This document shows, piece by piece, positions 26,523 to 35,800 of a stretch of 64,000 nt of DNA (the stretch's first letter is position 1; each line of letters begins with the position of its first letter). The DNA lies in contig JAAWKA010000004.1 of NCBI GenBank assembly GCA_022797145.1, forward strand, positions 1 through 64,000, read 5' to 3'. The position numbers and the translations under genes are program-made. This stretch comes from Clostridia bacterium (GTDB taxonomy: Bacteria; Bacillota; Clostridia; TANB77; CAG-508). A model generated the notes under the pieces. It had not been told where the DNA came from. It did not search any database and was given only the letters and a program-made list of their open reading frames with translations.

Positions 26523-26882
26523 TTATACTTCTTCTTTTTCTTCTAATTTTTCAGTTTCTTTTTTTGTTGCTCCAACTTTTACTAAAGTTATTTCAACTTT
26601 TGTATATGGTTGTCTATGTCCTTGTTTTCTTCTATAATTCTTTTTAGGTTTATATTTGAAAACAATTATTTTTTTACCTTTACCATGTGAAATTACTTTT
26701 CCTTCTACTTTTACTCCTTTAACATAAGGATTTCCTATTTCTACTTTATCTCCATCAGATACTAAAATTACTTTATCAAATGTTACCTTTTTTCCTTCTT
26801 CAGTATCTAATTTTTCAAAAAATATTACATCCCCTTTTGTTACTTTATATTGTTTTCCACAACTTTCAATTACTGCGTACAT
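26523..26882 (-). CDS. rplU: 50S ribosomal protein L21
   Basis: The 119-residue product has the L21 core [18 protein letters not shown] and the C-terminal motif [19 protein letters not shown], followed by an acidic-basic tail ([13 protein letters not shown]) longer than in most L21. GGGAGG lies before the ATG. It is the first gene of the rplU-rpmA operon behind a promoter at 26982-27010 and a leader of about 90 nt. Confidence 0.97.
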   Translation of the reverse strand: MYAVIESCGKQYKVTKGDVIFFEKLDTEEGKKVTFDKVILVSDGDKVEIGNPYVKGVKVEGKVISHGKGKKIIVFKYKPKKNYRRKQGHRQPYTKVEITLVKVGATKKETEKLEEKEEV

Positions 26883-26975
26883 TTGTGTACACCTCCCTTT
26901 TTTGTATACTCGCTAATCCAAAATTAGGTAGTTATTTACAATAACATTTATGAACCTTAATTAAGCGGATTACAG
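26883..26975 (-). promoter_or_regulatory. rplU leader, candidate L21 leader element
   Basis: The leader between the promoter and rplU contains the complementary segments TAATCCGC and GGATTAGCG (pairing through GGATTA/TAATCC) and a CTAAT...ATTAG hairpin. Structured leaders before rplU are known in Firmicutes (L21 leader). I assign it by position and pairing only. Confidence 0.45.
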
Positions 26976-26981
26976 ATATAT

Positions 26982-27010
26982 ATTTTATCATACAAAAAAA
27001 TTCTTGTCAA
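26982..27010 (-). promoter_or_regulatory. rplU-rpmA promoter
   Basis: On the minus strand: TTGACA (27005-27010), 17 bases, TAAAAT (26982-26987). Strong match for a ribosomal-protein operon. Confidence 0.75.
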
Positions 27011-27044
27011 ATGCTTACTTTTTACTATTGTATTTTAGTTTTAT

Positions 27045-27100
27045 AAAAAAATCTATTAATGAAATTTATTATAAATGTAAATTTCATTAATAGATTTTTT
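27045..27100 (-). terminator. terminator after ylmC
   Basis: Long hairpin with arms beginning AAAAAATCTATTAATG on the left and ending CATTAATAGATTTTTT on the right. The ylmC stop codon (27099-27101) touches its edge. This would be the natural end of the sigG-ylmC transcript. Confidence 0.8.
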
Positions 27101-27218
27101 ATATATTAACAAGTATAATATCATCCCCTATACATTCAATACTTTTCCATGGGATTACTATATCATTATTGCTTGAAAACATATTTAACAATTTATTGCT
27201 TCCTGGTACAATTATAGA
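27099..27218 (-). pseudogene. ylmC: 3' part of ylmC, separated from its start by the 27.2-31.8 kb element
   Basis: On the minus strand, reading from the junction ATTATAGA (27211-27218), the frame gives SIIVPGSNKLLNMFSSNND, then IVIPWKSIECIGDDIILVNI and a stop. This is the C-terminal half of the YlmC/YmxH PRC-barrel family of sporulation proteins (IPW...IGDD.ILV). Its N-terminal half lies at 31781-31902 in the same orientation. Joining the two at the shared ATTATAGA gives an uninterrupted frame of about 77 residues, the right length for YlmC. The gene is therefore split by an insertion, not merely decayed. Confidence 0.88.
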
Positions 27219-28951
27219 TGTCGTAGTTCAAAGATTGATATTTGCTCTCTTTTGTAGAATGTTCATTGTTATCACTGTTGCATAAAAGATACTTTTCACT
27301 GTCTATAACATATTCTTGCTTCTCTTGTTTTCTTAAATTCCCTTCTAGTGTAATTGGTTCTCCTATTTTAAAGTATATTTCTAGTTTTATATGTTTTCTA
27401 TCTCCATTTACTTTTGACACATATATTTTATCTATTAATAGCTTTATTAAATCTTCTACATTTTCATCTATCTTTATTTTTTTTTCTAGTGCACATTTTA
27501 TCTGTTTCATATTGTCCTCTATTGAAGATAAATTTTCTTTTTCTTCTTTTAATTCTTTTATCTTTTCTTGCTGTTTTGCTATTTCTTTATTTAATTCCTC
27601 GTTTCTTTTGTAAAACTCTTCATCAGATAATAAATTTTTTATTGTAAGTTCTAGTAACTTATCCTTTTTTGATTGTATCACATTTATATTACTTTCTACA
27701 TTTGATATCTCACTATCAAAATCTTTTGTAAAATTATATTTCTTATACATACTTAATAAATCTTCTATAATTTCTTCCTTATTAGATAGAAATTTACTTA
27801 AAACCACCTTTAAAATTTCTATCAACTCTGATTCTTGTATAATTGGGCTTTCACATTCCTTTAGTCCATGTGTGATATATTTGCTACATGCCCAAGCAGG
27901 TTTATTAGACCTTTTACTTCCAGATATTCTATTATATCCTGGCATGTGTTCTTCTCCTTCGTGTTCTTTACAGAAAATCAAACCACTAAGTGCATATCTA
28001 CTTTTAAATACATCTTTGTTTTCTACTTTATTTAAAAGACTTTCCGACTTTTTTTCTAAAATATTATTACATTTCTCCCATAATTCTTCTGAAACAATGG
28101 GAGGTATATTTTCTTTACATTCAAATACTTGCCATTCTTCCTTTGGCATCTTTTGTGCTTTATGTAGTTTGTAATCTACTACTTTTACAGTTCCTGTTCT
28201 GTAATACCCTTTATATTTAGGATTTCTTATGATTCTTCTTAACGTTTGTGATGATATAGGTGTCCCGTTTTTTCCTGTATATCCTTTTTGTTTAAAATAC
28301 TCAGATATTTTATAAAATCCCATTTCTCCTCTTGAATATATTTCAAATAATTCTCTTATCATTTTTGCTTCTTCTTCACATATTACTAATTTTGTTTTAT
28401 CTTTTCTATATCCAAATATATTGTTATTTCCTAAAACTCTTTTCTTTTCAACAGATCTACTAAATCCAAATTTAACTCTTTCTGATAATTTCCTTACTTC
28501 ATCTTGTGCTACACTTGCCATAATTGCTAATCTTAATTCAGAATCTGGCATGGCAGTATTAATATTATCAGATTTAAAATAGACACCTACACCATTTTCT
28601 AATAGTTTTTGGGTATAAGCGATACTATCTAAAGTGTTTCTAGCAAAACGAGTTACTTCTTTTGTTAGAATTAAATCAAACTTTCCCTTTTTGCTGTCTT
28701 GAATCATTCTTTTAAAAGAATCTCTTTTATTTACACTTGTACCGCTTATACCTTCATCTACATATCCGCGGGCATAATGTCCAGTTAGAGACTTCCTTTA
28801 TATGCTTTTCAAAATAAAAAACTTGATTACTTAATGAATTTAACTGTTCATCTTTTTCACTTGATACTCTTGCATAATATGTAACTCTTAATGGTAAATC
28901 ATATACGTTCTTACCATTGCTCATTTCTTTTCTCATAGTATACAAATCCAT
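27193..28951 (-). pseudogene. large serine recombinase, frame broken by one base
   Basis: Large serine recombinases integrate and excise phages, transposons and skin elements. The N-terminal part (28951 to about 28775) has RVTYYARVSSEKDEQ with the catalytic Ser. One extra base near 28774 breaks the frame; without it the sequence reads WTLARGYVDEGISGT and joins the downstream frame. That frame has the rest of the catalytic domain (EVTRFARNTLDS), the recombinase domain, a zinc ribbon (LIFCKEH...ACSK...CESP) and a long coiled coil. The start at 28951 follows AAAGGAGAT. Its last six codons including the stop lie beyond the ATTATAGA junction, in host ylmC sequence. The lesion may be real or a sequencing indel. 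About 586 residues if repaired. Confidence 0.85.
27211..27218. repeat. left attachment core
   Basis: ATTATAGA, identical to 31781-31788. On the minus strand it codes SIxx of YlmC, and it also lies within the last codons of the recombinase. Large serine recombinases need only a two-base crossover core; the extra identity may be part of the site. Confidence 0.75.
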
Positions 28952-29019
28952 ATTTTTATCTCCTTTCTTCAAAGTATCTTTATAGGTACAATTATTATAT
29001 AATTGTTTTTGTTGTATGT

Positions 29020-29181
29020 TTATATTTTCTCCATTTCTCTATTAATTTCTTTTAACAATTCTTCTTGAACATTTTCATATATTTCTCTATCTATCACTTT
29101 ATTTTGAAACAATTTTCTATTTAGTATCATTTCAATCTCTAACTTTAATTGTTTATTAGATACAATCTGCTTTTTTTCCAT
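29020..29181 (-). CDS. 53-residue helical protein next to the recombinase
   Basis: Start at 29181 because GAGGAGG lies eight bases upstream; an in-frame upstream codon at 29214 has no ribosome site. The product MEKKQIVSNKQLKLEIEMIL... is two charged helices (KLEIEMILNRKLFQNKVI and REIYENVQEELLKEI). Small helical proteins of this type (SHOCT-like) often sit beside large serine recombinases in clostridial elements and may help recombination, though that is not established. Confidence 0.65.
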   Translation of the reverse strand: MEKKQIVSNKQLKLEIEMILNRKLFQNKVIDREIYENVQEELLKEINREMEKI

Positions 29182-29274
29182 AAGCTGCCTCCTCTTGTTT
29201 CTATAAATATTCAAAGTTAGATTAATGTATGATAAACTTATTACCTCCCTTCTCTATTTTTTAAGCAAATAAAT

Positions 29275-29310
29275 AAGCAAGCCATTTACTCTTTTAATAA
29301 ATGCTTGCTT
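29275..29310 (-). terminator. terminator inside the element
   Basis: AAGCAAGCCATTTA and TAAATGCTTGCTT pair with one bulge, downstream of the HTH gene on the minus strand. It separates the recombinase module from the rest of the cargo. Confidence 0.6.
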
Positions 29311-29345
29311 TTAGTTGATTTTTTGGAACAGTATTTTGAATATAA

Positions 29346-29687
29346 TTAGACTAAGTATCTTTTTGACATTTCAATAGAATGTTGCCATTGTAAATGCCTT
29401 AAATACTCTAGCTCATAATCTTCTTTTCCCTTCAAAATTTCTGCTCTTAACTTTCTGTTTGTCTTTTTTCTCTCAAGATAATTTTTATATTTTATCTCAC
29501 TTCTTATTTCCTTTTCTTTTTTATAATTAGGATGTCCTTTTAAAACTTTTGATACATACTGTGGACTTACTCCTAATTCTTTTGCTATACAAACGTAGTT
29601 AAGGTTTCTTCCAAAATACAATTCGCAAATTTTCTGTGCCTTGCTGTCTTTCTTGATTACCTCCTTCCTAAAAATAGTAATCAACAA
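29346..29687 (-). CDS. helix-turn-helix protein of the element
   Basis: The product has a sigma-70 region 4-like HTH (AQKICELYFGRNLNYVCIAKELGVSPQYVSKVLKG) and a basic helical tail ending EMSKRYLV. It is probably a DNA-binding regulator of the element. The start is uncertain: the frame opens at TTG 29687 with a weak ribosome site, while a very strong AGGAAGGAGG lies inside the frame (about 29660-29670) with no ATG, GTG or TTG at the right distance after it. The true start codon may have been lost. Confidence 0.6.
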   Translation of the reverse strand: MLITIFRKEVIKKDSKAQKICELYFGRNLNYVCIAKELGVSPQYVSKVLKGHPNYKKEKEIRSEIKYKNYLERKKTNRKLRAEILKGKEDYELEYLRHLQWQHSIEMSKRYLV

Positions 29688-29827
29688 TTCTTATTTCATT
29701 TTTGAAAATTTGACTTTCTCGTATTTCCTTCCTTTTTTTATAAACCTTTCTTAAGTCATTTTGTATCTACTTTTGTTGTTGATAGACTTATAACTATAAT
29801 CTTTTCCATACTTTTACCTCTTTTCAC

Positions 29828-30040
29828 CTAGTCTTTAAAAACATTCACAATATCAATAGGGGCAATTAAATTTTTCTTTTGGTTGATTACTGCTGTTCTA
29901 ACATAATCTCCTCTTAACTGATTATCCATTTCATTTACTATTACATCATAATCAAACCATTTAACATCTAAAATTTCCTCTTTATCAAATTGAATAGTTT
30001 CTTTAATTAATTTAGCATTAAAGACTATCATTACAAACAA
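29828..30040 (-). pseudogene. C-terminal fragment of a Nudix hydrolase
   Basis: The 70-residue frame reads FDKEEILDVKWFDYDVIVNEM...LRGDYVRTAV, the C-terminal end of Nudix proteins. The Nudix box (GX5EX7REUXEEXGU) that holds the metal-binding Glu is missing upstream, where the frame is closed. No ribosome site supports the first ATG. A decayed cargo gene. Confidence 0.6.
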
Positions 30041-30152
30041 ATCATTTTCTAATATTCTAAGTTTTCTTTATCTGTTTTAGACTGACTAACATATATATTA
30101 CTATTTTTATGTTTAATACTATCTTTCTTATTTGCTTGTTCATTATCCGCTT

Positions 30153-30545
30153 CTATATTATATAATATTCTTCTGTATTTTCATCATACAAGACTGATTG
30201 TATTAAACTCCCCTTCTGTATTGTAGTTTTTAATCTATCTACAACATTTTGGGCTTCAATTTCCTTTGCTAATAACCTATTAGCATTTTTATTAAAATTA
30301 CTCTCAATCACTTCTTCTAATTTACTATTACTTTTTACAATTTCTTTTATTATTGCATTAATAGAATTAACTACTTGTGTATTAGCTTCCCTTATTTGAT
30401 ATAATCTAACTGTTTTATTTCTGCTTATAAAGTCTATTGTATCTGTAATAAACTGATTGAAAAGCCCTTTAATATCTTTCTTCTCAATTGTTTCCTCTAT
30501 ATTATTAAGTATATAAAATGTATTAGCTAATATTTTCATTGGCAT
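30153..30545 (-). CDS. 131-residue helical hypothetical protein
   Basis: The start at 30545 gives six bases from AGGGGAG; an ATG two codons earlier is too close to it. The product is nearly all alpha-helical (ILANTFYILNNIEETIEKKD, then TQVVNSINAIIKEIVKSNSKLEEVIESN...), ending in LYDENTEEYYII. No membrane span and no known family. Its place in the element behind the Bro-N gene suggests element maintenance or phage-related function, unproven. Confidence 0.6.
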   Translation of the reverse strand: MPMKILANTFYILNNIEETIEKKDIKGLFNQFITDTIDFISRNKTVRLYQIREANTQVVNSINAIIKEIVKSNSKLEEVIESNFNKNANRLLAKEIEAQNVVDRLKTTIQKGSLIQSVLYDENTEEYYII

Positions 30546-30630
30546 TTTCATCTCCCCTAATTACAATTAACTATATCATATTTTGTAAAATTTTGGAATG
30601 GGTATTTGTGGTCGAAGATTGTCACACTCT

Positions 30631-31461
30631 TTATGCATCTAATTTTCTTATTTCTTTTGCATTTTTACCAGAAATCACCTTTTTCCCTGTCTCTTTTTCC
30701 AATTGTTGTCTCGCCATTCTAGCAATATTCCCGCCTTTTATAACTGATTGTTCTGCTATTTTAATCCCTTTTTCATTTGTACTTTTAGATATCTCTGTAG
30801 AGGACGTTTCTGCAAGCATATTTAAAACTAATTCCATATTAGTCATATTATCACGTAAATTTTCTTTTTTCAAACCTTTTAAATTCTTGTACTCCTTTAC
30901 AGAATATCCACTCCAAACTTGAGTTAGAATATTTGTTAATATTGCAAAATCTTTGTTTTTATTAATCCCCACTCTTTTTAGTTCATCTGTAAATTCTTTT
31001 CTTACATCTATTGTTTTTAATCTTTGGTTTATCCATTCTTCTGAATATCCCTTTTTTCTATAAGTATCTAATGCTCTATTTATTGCAATTTCTGGATCAT
31101 AAGCTTCATCAATTCTTTCTTTTCCTACTTGTGCAAGCCATAGTTTGAATGGTTCTGCTTTCTTTGATGGAATTGATTGTACTAATCTCAAAATTTGTTC
31201 TGTATTCATTACATCTGTACCTCTTAATTTACCATCATATGCTTTCATTTTCAACTGGTTAGTATTACTAACCAGTTCACTCCCTTCTTGATTTAACTTA
31301 TTTTTAAGCCATTTCCAATAATTTCTCGATTTTTGATAATCATTATCAGTAAGAATACCAACCACATCTACTACTGAAAAATACCAGTTTTCTTCAGTTT
31401 CGTTCCATGCCACTCTGACATTTTTATCTTCAAATAATTTAATACTATTATTTTGTTCCAT
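30631..31461 (-). CDS. Bro-N domain protein (phage antirepressor-like)
   Basis: The 276-residue product has an N-terminal Bro-N domain (residues 5-105: KLFEDKNVRVAWNETEENWYFSVVDVVGILTD, then YWKWLKNKL). Helical segments follow, and a C-terminal stretch with EKETGKKVISGKNAKEIRKL, typical of bacterial chromosomal and prophage Bro proteins of about 280 residues. Such proteins act as antirepressors or damage-induced regulators. AAGAGG precedes the ATG. It is the first cargo gene at the right end of the element. Confidence 0.82.
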   Translation of the reverse strand: MEQNNSIKLFEDKNVRVAWNETEENWYFSVVDVVGILTDNDYQKSRNYWKWLKNKLNQEGSELVSNTNQLKMKAYDGKLRGTDVMNTEQILRLVQSIPSKKAEPFKLWLAQVGKERIDEAYDPEIAINRALDTYRKKGYSEEWINQRLKTIDVRKEFTDELKRVGINKNKDFAILTNILTQVWSGYSVKEYKNLKGLKKENLRDNMTNMELVLNMLAETSSTEISKSTNEKGIKIAEQSVIKGGNIARMARQQLEKETGKKVISGKNAKEIRKLDA

Positions 31462-31593
31462 TTCTTACCTCTTTTCCAACTCTCGCTATTTGAAATAATT
31501 AACTAACAAAAATTTGTTTTATCTTTTATATTTATATCACATTTCAAATATATTTTCAATAGTTTTGCGAAACTTTGTTCTTTATTTTTGTGC

Positions 31594-31629
31594 TTTAAGA
31601 AGAGCATATTTTCATATACTCTTCTTAAA
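31594..31629. terminator. bidirectional hairpin at the right end of the element
   Basis: TTTAAGAAGAG and CTCTTCTTAAA pair perfectly around a 14-base loop, between the Bro-N gene and the truncated ylmC start. It would end any transcript that enters the element from sigG-ylmC. Confidence 0.65.
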
Positions 31630-31674
31630 CCTATAATTCTACTTTACAAATCACGTCATAAATATATTCTTCTT

Positions 31675-31902
31675 TTACCACATAGCCTGTCCTTTTTTGT
31701 TTTTCTTTTGTAACATAGTCCTTTTTACTATGTTCTCTCTCAAATTCAAACCTACTATATCTATTCTCTTTCTTGCAACCATTATAGAGGTTATTACACC
31801 TGATTCTAAGTCTGCTGTCACATCTTGAACAAACCCCAATCTCCTACCATCCTTTATATTTATTACTTCTTTATGTTTAAAGTCTAAACCTTTTCCTCCC
31901 AT
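31675..31902 (-). pseudogene. ylmC: 5' part of ylmC, running into element sequence
   Basis: From ATG 31902 (GGGGG four bases upstream) the frame codes GGKGLDFKHKEVINIKDGRR...ADLESGVITSI, the N-terminal half of the YlmC/YmxH sporulation family. At the junction 31781-31788 it enters the element and continues with 34 unrelated residues (VARKRIDIVGL...) to a stop at 31675. The matching C-terminal half is at 27099-27218. The gene lies 92 bp after sigG, its normal neighbour. Confidence 0.88.
31781..31788. repeat. right attachment core
   Basis: ATTATAGA, identical to 27211-27218. The bases to its right code YlmC residues up to Ser-Ile; those to its left are element DNA. Confidence 0.75.
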
Positions 31903-31994
31903 ATTTTCCCCCTTATTATAACATTACTTTCTTTATATATTATTATTATTTTTTTTTTTTATGAATTATTTTTCTATTTACTTCTAATTATATT

Positions 31995-32768
31995 TTATTT
32001 ATATAATTTCTTTATCCTAGTTATTGCATCTTTTTCAAGCCTTGATACTTGTGCTTGACTTATTCCTATTTCATCTGCAACTTCCATTTGAGTTCTTCCA
32101 TCAAAAAATCTTTTTGTTATTATCATTTTTTCTCTATCATTTAATTTTTTCATTGCTTGTTCTATAGTTATATTGTCAGTCCAACTTTCATCTGTATTTT
32201 TAGTATCCTTTACTTGATCCATTATATATATGTTTTCTGCTCCATCATTATATACTGGCTCTTGTAAAGACAATGGATCTTGTATCGCCTCAAAACTAAA
32301 TACTACTTCTTCTCTTTCTACTCCTAATTCTTTTGCTATTTGTTCTACTGTGGGTTCTTTATTTAACTCTTTTGTCAATTTTTCTCTAGCCTGTAATGCT
32401 TTATATGCTAAATCCCTTATTGATCTACTTACTCTTATTGGATTATTATCTCTTAAGTATCTTCTTATTTCTCCTATTATCATTGGCACTGCATATGTTG
32501 AAAATTGAACATTCAATGATAAATCAAAATTATCTATTGATTTTATTAGTCCCACACATCCTACTTGAAACAAATCATCCATGTTTTCACATCTGCTACT
32601 AAATCTTTGTAATACACTTAATACTAACCTTAAATTACCATTTATAAATCGTTCTCTTGCATCTACATCTCCCTCTCTTATTTTTATAAATAATTCATCT
32701 TTTTCTTTATTTGTTAATACTGGAAGTTTTGATGTATCCACATTACTTATTTCAACTTTTCTAATCAC
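31995..32768 (-). CDS. sigG: sporulation sigma factor G
   Basis: Sigma-G drives late forespore genes. The 257-residue product has regions 1.2 and 2 (NLRLVLSVLQRFS, DDLFQVGCVGLIKSIDNFD, FSTYAVPMIIGEIRRYLRD), region 3, and region 4 with the HTH RTQMEVADEIGISQAQVSRLEKDA. DNNPIRVSRS and the length are typical of SigG. It stands in the conserved spoIIGA-sigE-sigG order, but a 5.4-kb surface-protein gene and a terminator separate it from sigE, so read-through is unlikely and it needs its own promoter. The interrupted ylmC follows. Confidence 0.96.
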   Translation of the reverse strand: MIRKVEISNVDTSKLPVLTNKEKDELFIKIREGDVDARERFINGNLRLVLSVLQRFSSRCENMDDLFQVGCVGLIKSIDNFDLSLNVQFSTYAVPMIIGEIRRYLRDNNPIRVSRSIRDLAYKALQAREKLTKELNKEPTVEQIAKELGVEREEVVFSFEAIQDPLSLQEPVYNDGAENIYIMDQVKDTKNTDESWTDNITIEQAMKKLNDREKMIITKRFFDGRTQMEVADEIGISQAQVSRLEKDAITRIKKLYK

Positions 32769-32771
32769 AAA

Positions 32772-32825
32772 AAAGCCCCCTTTTTGGAAATACTTGTATT
32801 AAAAGTATTTCCAAAAGGAAGCTTT
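32772..32825 (-). terminator. terminator between the surface-protein gene and sigG
   Basis: TTTTTGGAAATACTT pairs with AAGTATTTCCAAAA, extended by AAAGC/GCTTT at the base. On the minus strand it follows the surface-protein stop (32866) and ends in a T-run just before sigG. It isolates sigG from upstream transcription. Confidence 0.8.
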
Positions 32826-32865
32826 GGTATTCAAATTTAATATGACTGTATTCGACAACTTATCT

Positions 32866-35800
32866 TTATCTTGTTTTTCTATATTTTCTATAGATTATTG
32901 TTAATATAATTATTAATAGTATTAACAATATAATTCCTATTAACCCTCTATCATTTGCACCAGCTTTTGGTAATTTTTCCTTTGCTGTATCTGTTGAAGT
33001 TGGTATTGTTTCTTTTTTATTTTGTGAATTTTCTTCTTTTTTTACTTCTGTATTAATATTTTCAGTAACATTTTCATCTTGCTCTTCATCCATATTTCCA
33101 TTTGTACTATTATCATTTACTGGCTTATTATTATCAGTTGTAGGTTTTGAATTATTATTTGTATTTCCAGATGAATTATTATTACCATTATTGTTATTAT
33201 TGCTATTGTTATTGTTGTTGTTATTATTACCATTATTATTGTTATTATTATCAGGAGTATTGTCAACTATTTTATCTTTTCTTGTAACTTTTATTGTATA
33301 AACTTTTTTAGTTACTCCATCTTCTGCTGTTACTGTAATTGTTACTGTGTTTTCTCCTACTTGTAAATTAGTATTTCCTTCTACCTTTACTACTGACTTT
33401 GTATCTTCCATTACTGGATTTATACTTATATTTGTAACCTCATTTTCTACTGATAGTGTGTATGTAGTAACATTTTTATCAAATTTTTCATTTAATTGTA
33501 TTCCTTTTATATCAGTTAAATTCGCATTTGTAGATAATGGCAAAGCTCTTTTTGTAACTTTTATTGTATAAACTTTTTTAGTTATTCCGTCTTCTGCTGT
33601 TACTGTAATTGTTACTATATTTTCTCCTACTTGTAAATTATCATTTCCTTCTATCTTTACTACTGCTTTTGTTTCTTCTGTAATTGGTTTTATATCTAAT
33701 TTATTTACTGTGTTTTCTACTATTGCAGTATATGTTGTAACATCTTTATCAAATTCTTTATCTAATTTCACTCCTTGTATATCTGCTAAGTTTGGATTAT
33801 CCATTAATGGAGTTTTACTTCTTGTAACTTTTATTGTATAAACCTTTTTAGTTATTCCGTCTTCTGCTGTTACTGTAATTGTTACTGTGTTTTCTCCTAC
33901 TTGTAAATTAGTATTTCCTTCCACCTTTACAGTTGCTTTTGCATCTTCTACTTGTGGTTTTATATTTACACTTGTTACTCCATTTGCAACTGTAGCTGTA
34001 TAGTTTAAAGTGTTTTTATTAAATACTGGTGTTAAATTAATTCCTTCTATTTTTAATAAGTTTGCATTTTTAGATAGTGGAGCGGCTTTTCTTGTAGCTA
34101 TTATTGTATAAACTTTTTTAGTTACTCCATCTTCTGCTGTTACTGTAATTGTTATTGTGTTTCTTCCTACTTGTAAGTTAGTATTTCCCTCTATTTTTAC
34201 AGTTGCTTTCGCATCTTCTACTTGTGCTTTTATATTTACACTTGTTACTCCATTTTCTACTTCTATCGCATAGTTTGTTACATTTTTATTAAATGTTGGT
34301 GTTAAGTTAACTCCTGTAATTGCTGATAAATCTGCATTTTTATTTTTACTTTGATCTAATCTTTGTACTAAAATTTTATATATTTTTTCATTTTTTCCAT
34401 CTTCTGCAAGAACTTTTATAATAACTTCATTTACTCCAAATTTTATACTATCTGCACCAGTAATTGTTACAGTTGCTCCTGTGTCTTCCGCTTGTGCAAT
34501 TATATTAAGTTTATCTATACCTGTTACAGTAGCTGTATATTCTGTTATTTGTGGATCAAATTGTTCATTTAAGTTAACACCTTCTATTTTACTTAAATTA
34601 GCATTTGTTGAAACATTTGTTGTATTTACTATTACTTTTACTGTATATTCTTTTTTAGTTATTCCATCTTCTGCTGTAATTACAAATTTAACTGGATTTG
34701 TAAAATCTATTGTAGAGCCATTCCATTGATTTGCTGGTAAAGTTGCTCCTCTTGATTCTGTATGAGAGATTACTAATGCTGTAATATTTGTTCCCATAGG
34801 TACATATAGTAAAACTTCATTTTCAGTTATAATTCCATTAATATCATTTGCTAAGTTTGGATTCCATAACTTTTCAAGTGTAAATGTATAAAATTTTGCT
34901 TCTGTTGATGTTGGTTGTACTGATATATTAAGTTCTACATCCATTATCTGTCCTGTTATTAAGTCTTTTATTTCATATACTAATTTTATATCTTGTATCT
35001 GTGTAGGTCTTCCTTGTATTCTAAAATTGTTTCCAGTAAATGTAACATTAATATTTTGTGGTATTGTACCACTCTTTAATTTTACTTCAAAGTTTCCACT
35101 TCCCTCTGAAATACTATTTGTAAATTCAAAATTATCTTTATTTTGTGTTAATATAATATTTTGATTTGCTAAAAACATTGCTTTTGTTACTTTTATGTTA
35201 TTTATCCTTTTATTTACTGTATTTGTTTCAATTACATTTCCTACAAATGCATATATATTTGCATTATTGTCTTCTATATTCATTATTTCTTCTGGAGTAA
35301 TTGCTATTAATTTGTTATTAACTCTTTTGGCTAGATTAATATTATTTTCTGCTAATTTATCTGAACTAAAAGTTGGTGATTTTGTACCATCTGTGTACTC
35401 TATTTGTAATATTAATCCATCTAAATTTAATTTTTCTCCTGAATAATAATTAACCTTATCTGGCTCTTTTAGTAATACTACCGATTTTGGACCTTTTCCT
35501 GTAACTGTTAATTTTTGTGTAACTGATTTATTTCCATATGTATATGTAATTAAATCATCAGTTACTTTTAATGGATTTACTTTATCATAGGTATATCCTG
35601 TATAAATTCTTCTATACATATTTCCATCTATTGTTGCTATTAGAACTAAACCAGATGGGTTAAATGTTTCATTTTCTACATATGTTAGTTTTGGAGATTT
35701 ATCTACTTTTAAATCACTTACATTTGTTGGAACATTTACATTAATCTCAAAACTAAAGGTTTTATTACGATACTCACCTGTAATTGTTTTTACTCCTTGT

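Larger units (their letters stand above)
27211..31788. mobile_element. 4.6-kb serine-recombinase element inserted in ylmC (skin-like)
   Basis: The ends are set by the split ylmC gene and the shared 8-bp ATTATAGA at 27211-27218 and 31781-31788. Cargo, all on the minus strand: serine recombinase next to the left end, a 53-residue helical protein, an HTH protein, a Nudix fragment, a 131-residue unknown and a Bro-N protein. There are no phage structural or conjugation genes, so it is a reduced prophage or integrative element. Being inside a gene of the sigG locus, with the recombinase at one end, mirrors the skin elements of sigK, which are cut out during sporulation. Confidence 0.85.

Noticed and set aside
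29700..29830. A 17-codon frame with AGAGGT upstream on the minus strand of the element
   Set aside because: Too short and without recognisable content to call a gene; could be chance in AT-rich DNA.
33170..33260. Runs of ATT/GTT triplets that look like a microsatellite or small tandem repeat
   Set aside because: They code the Asn-rich linker of the surface protein in frame; ordinary low-complexity coding sequence, not an independent element.
33290..34640. Regular near-identical repeats that could be mistaken for a CRISPR array
   Set aside because: The period is about 270 bp and fully coding (cadherin-like domains); there are no short spacers or cas genes.
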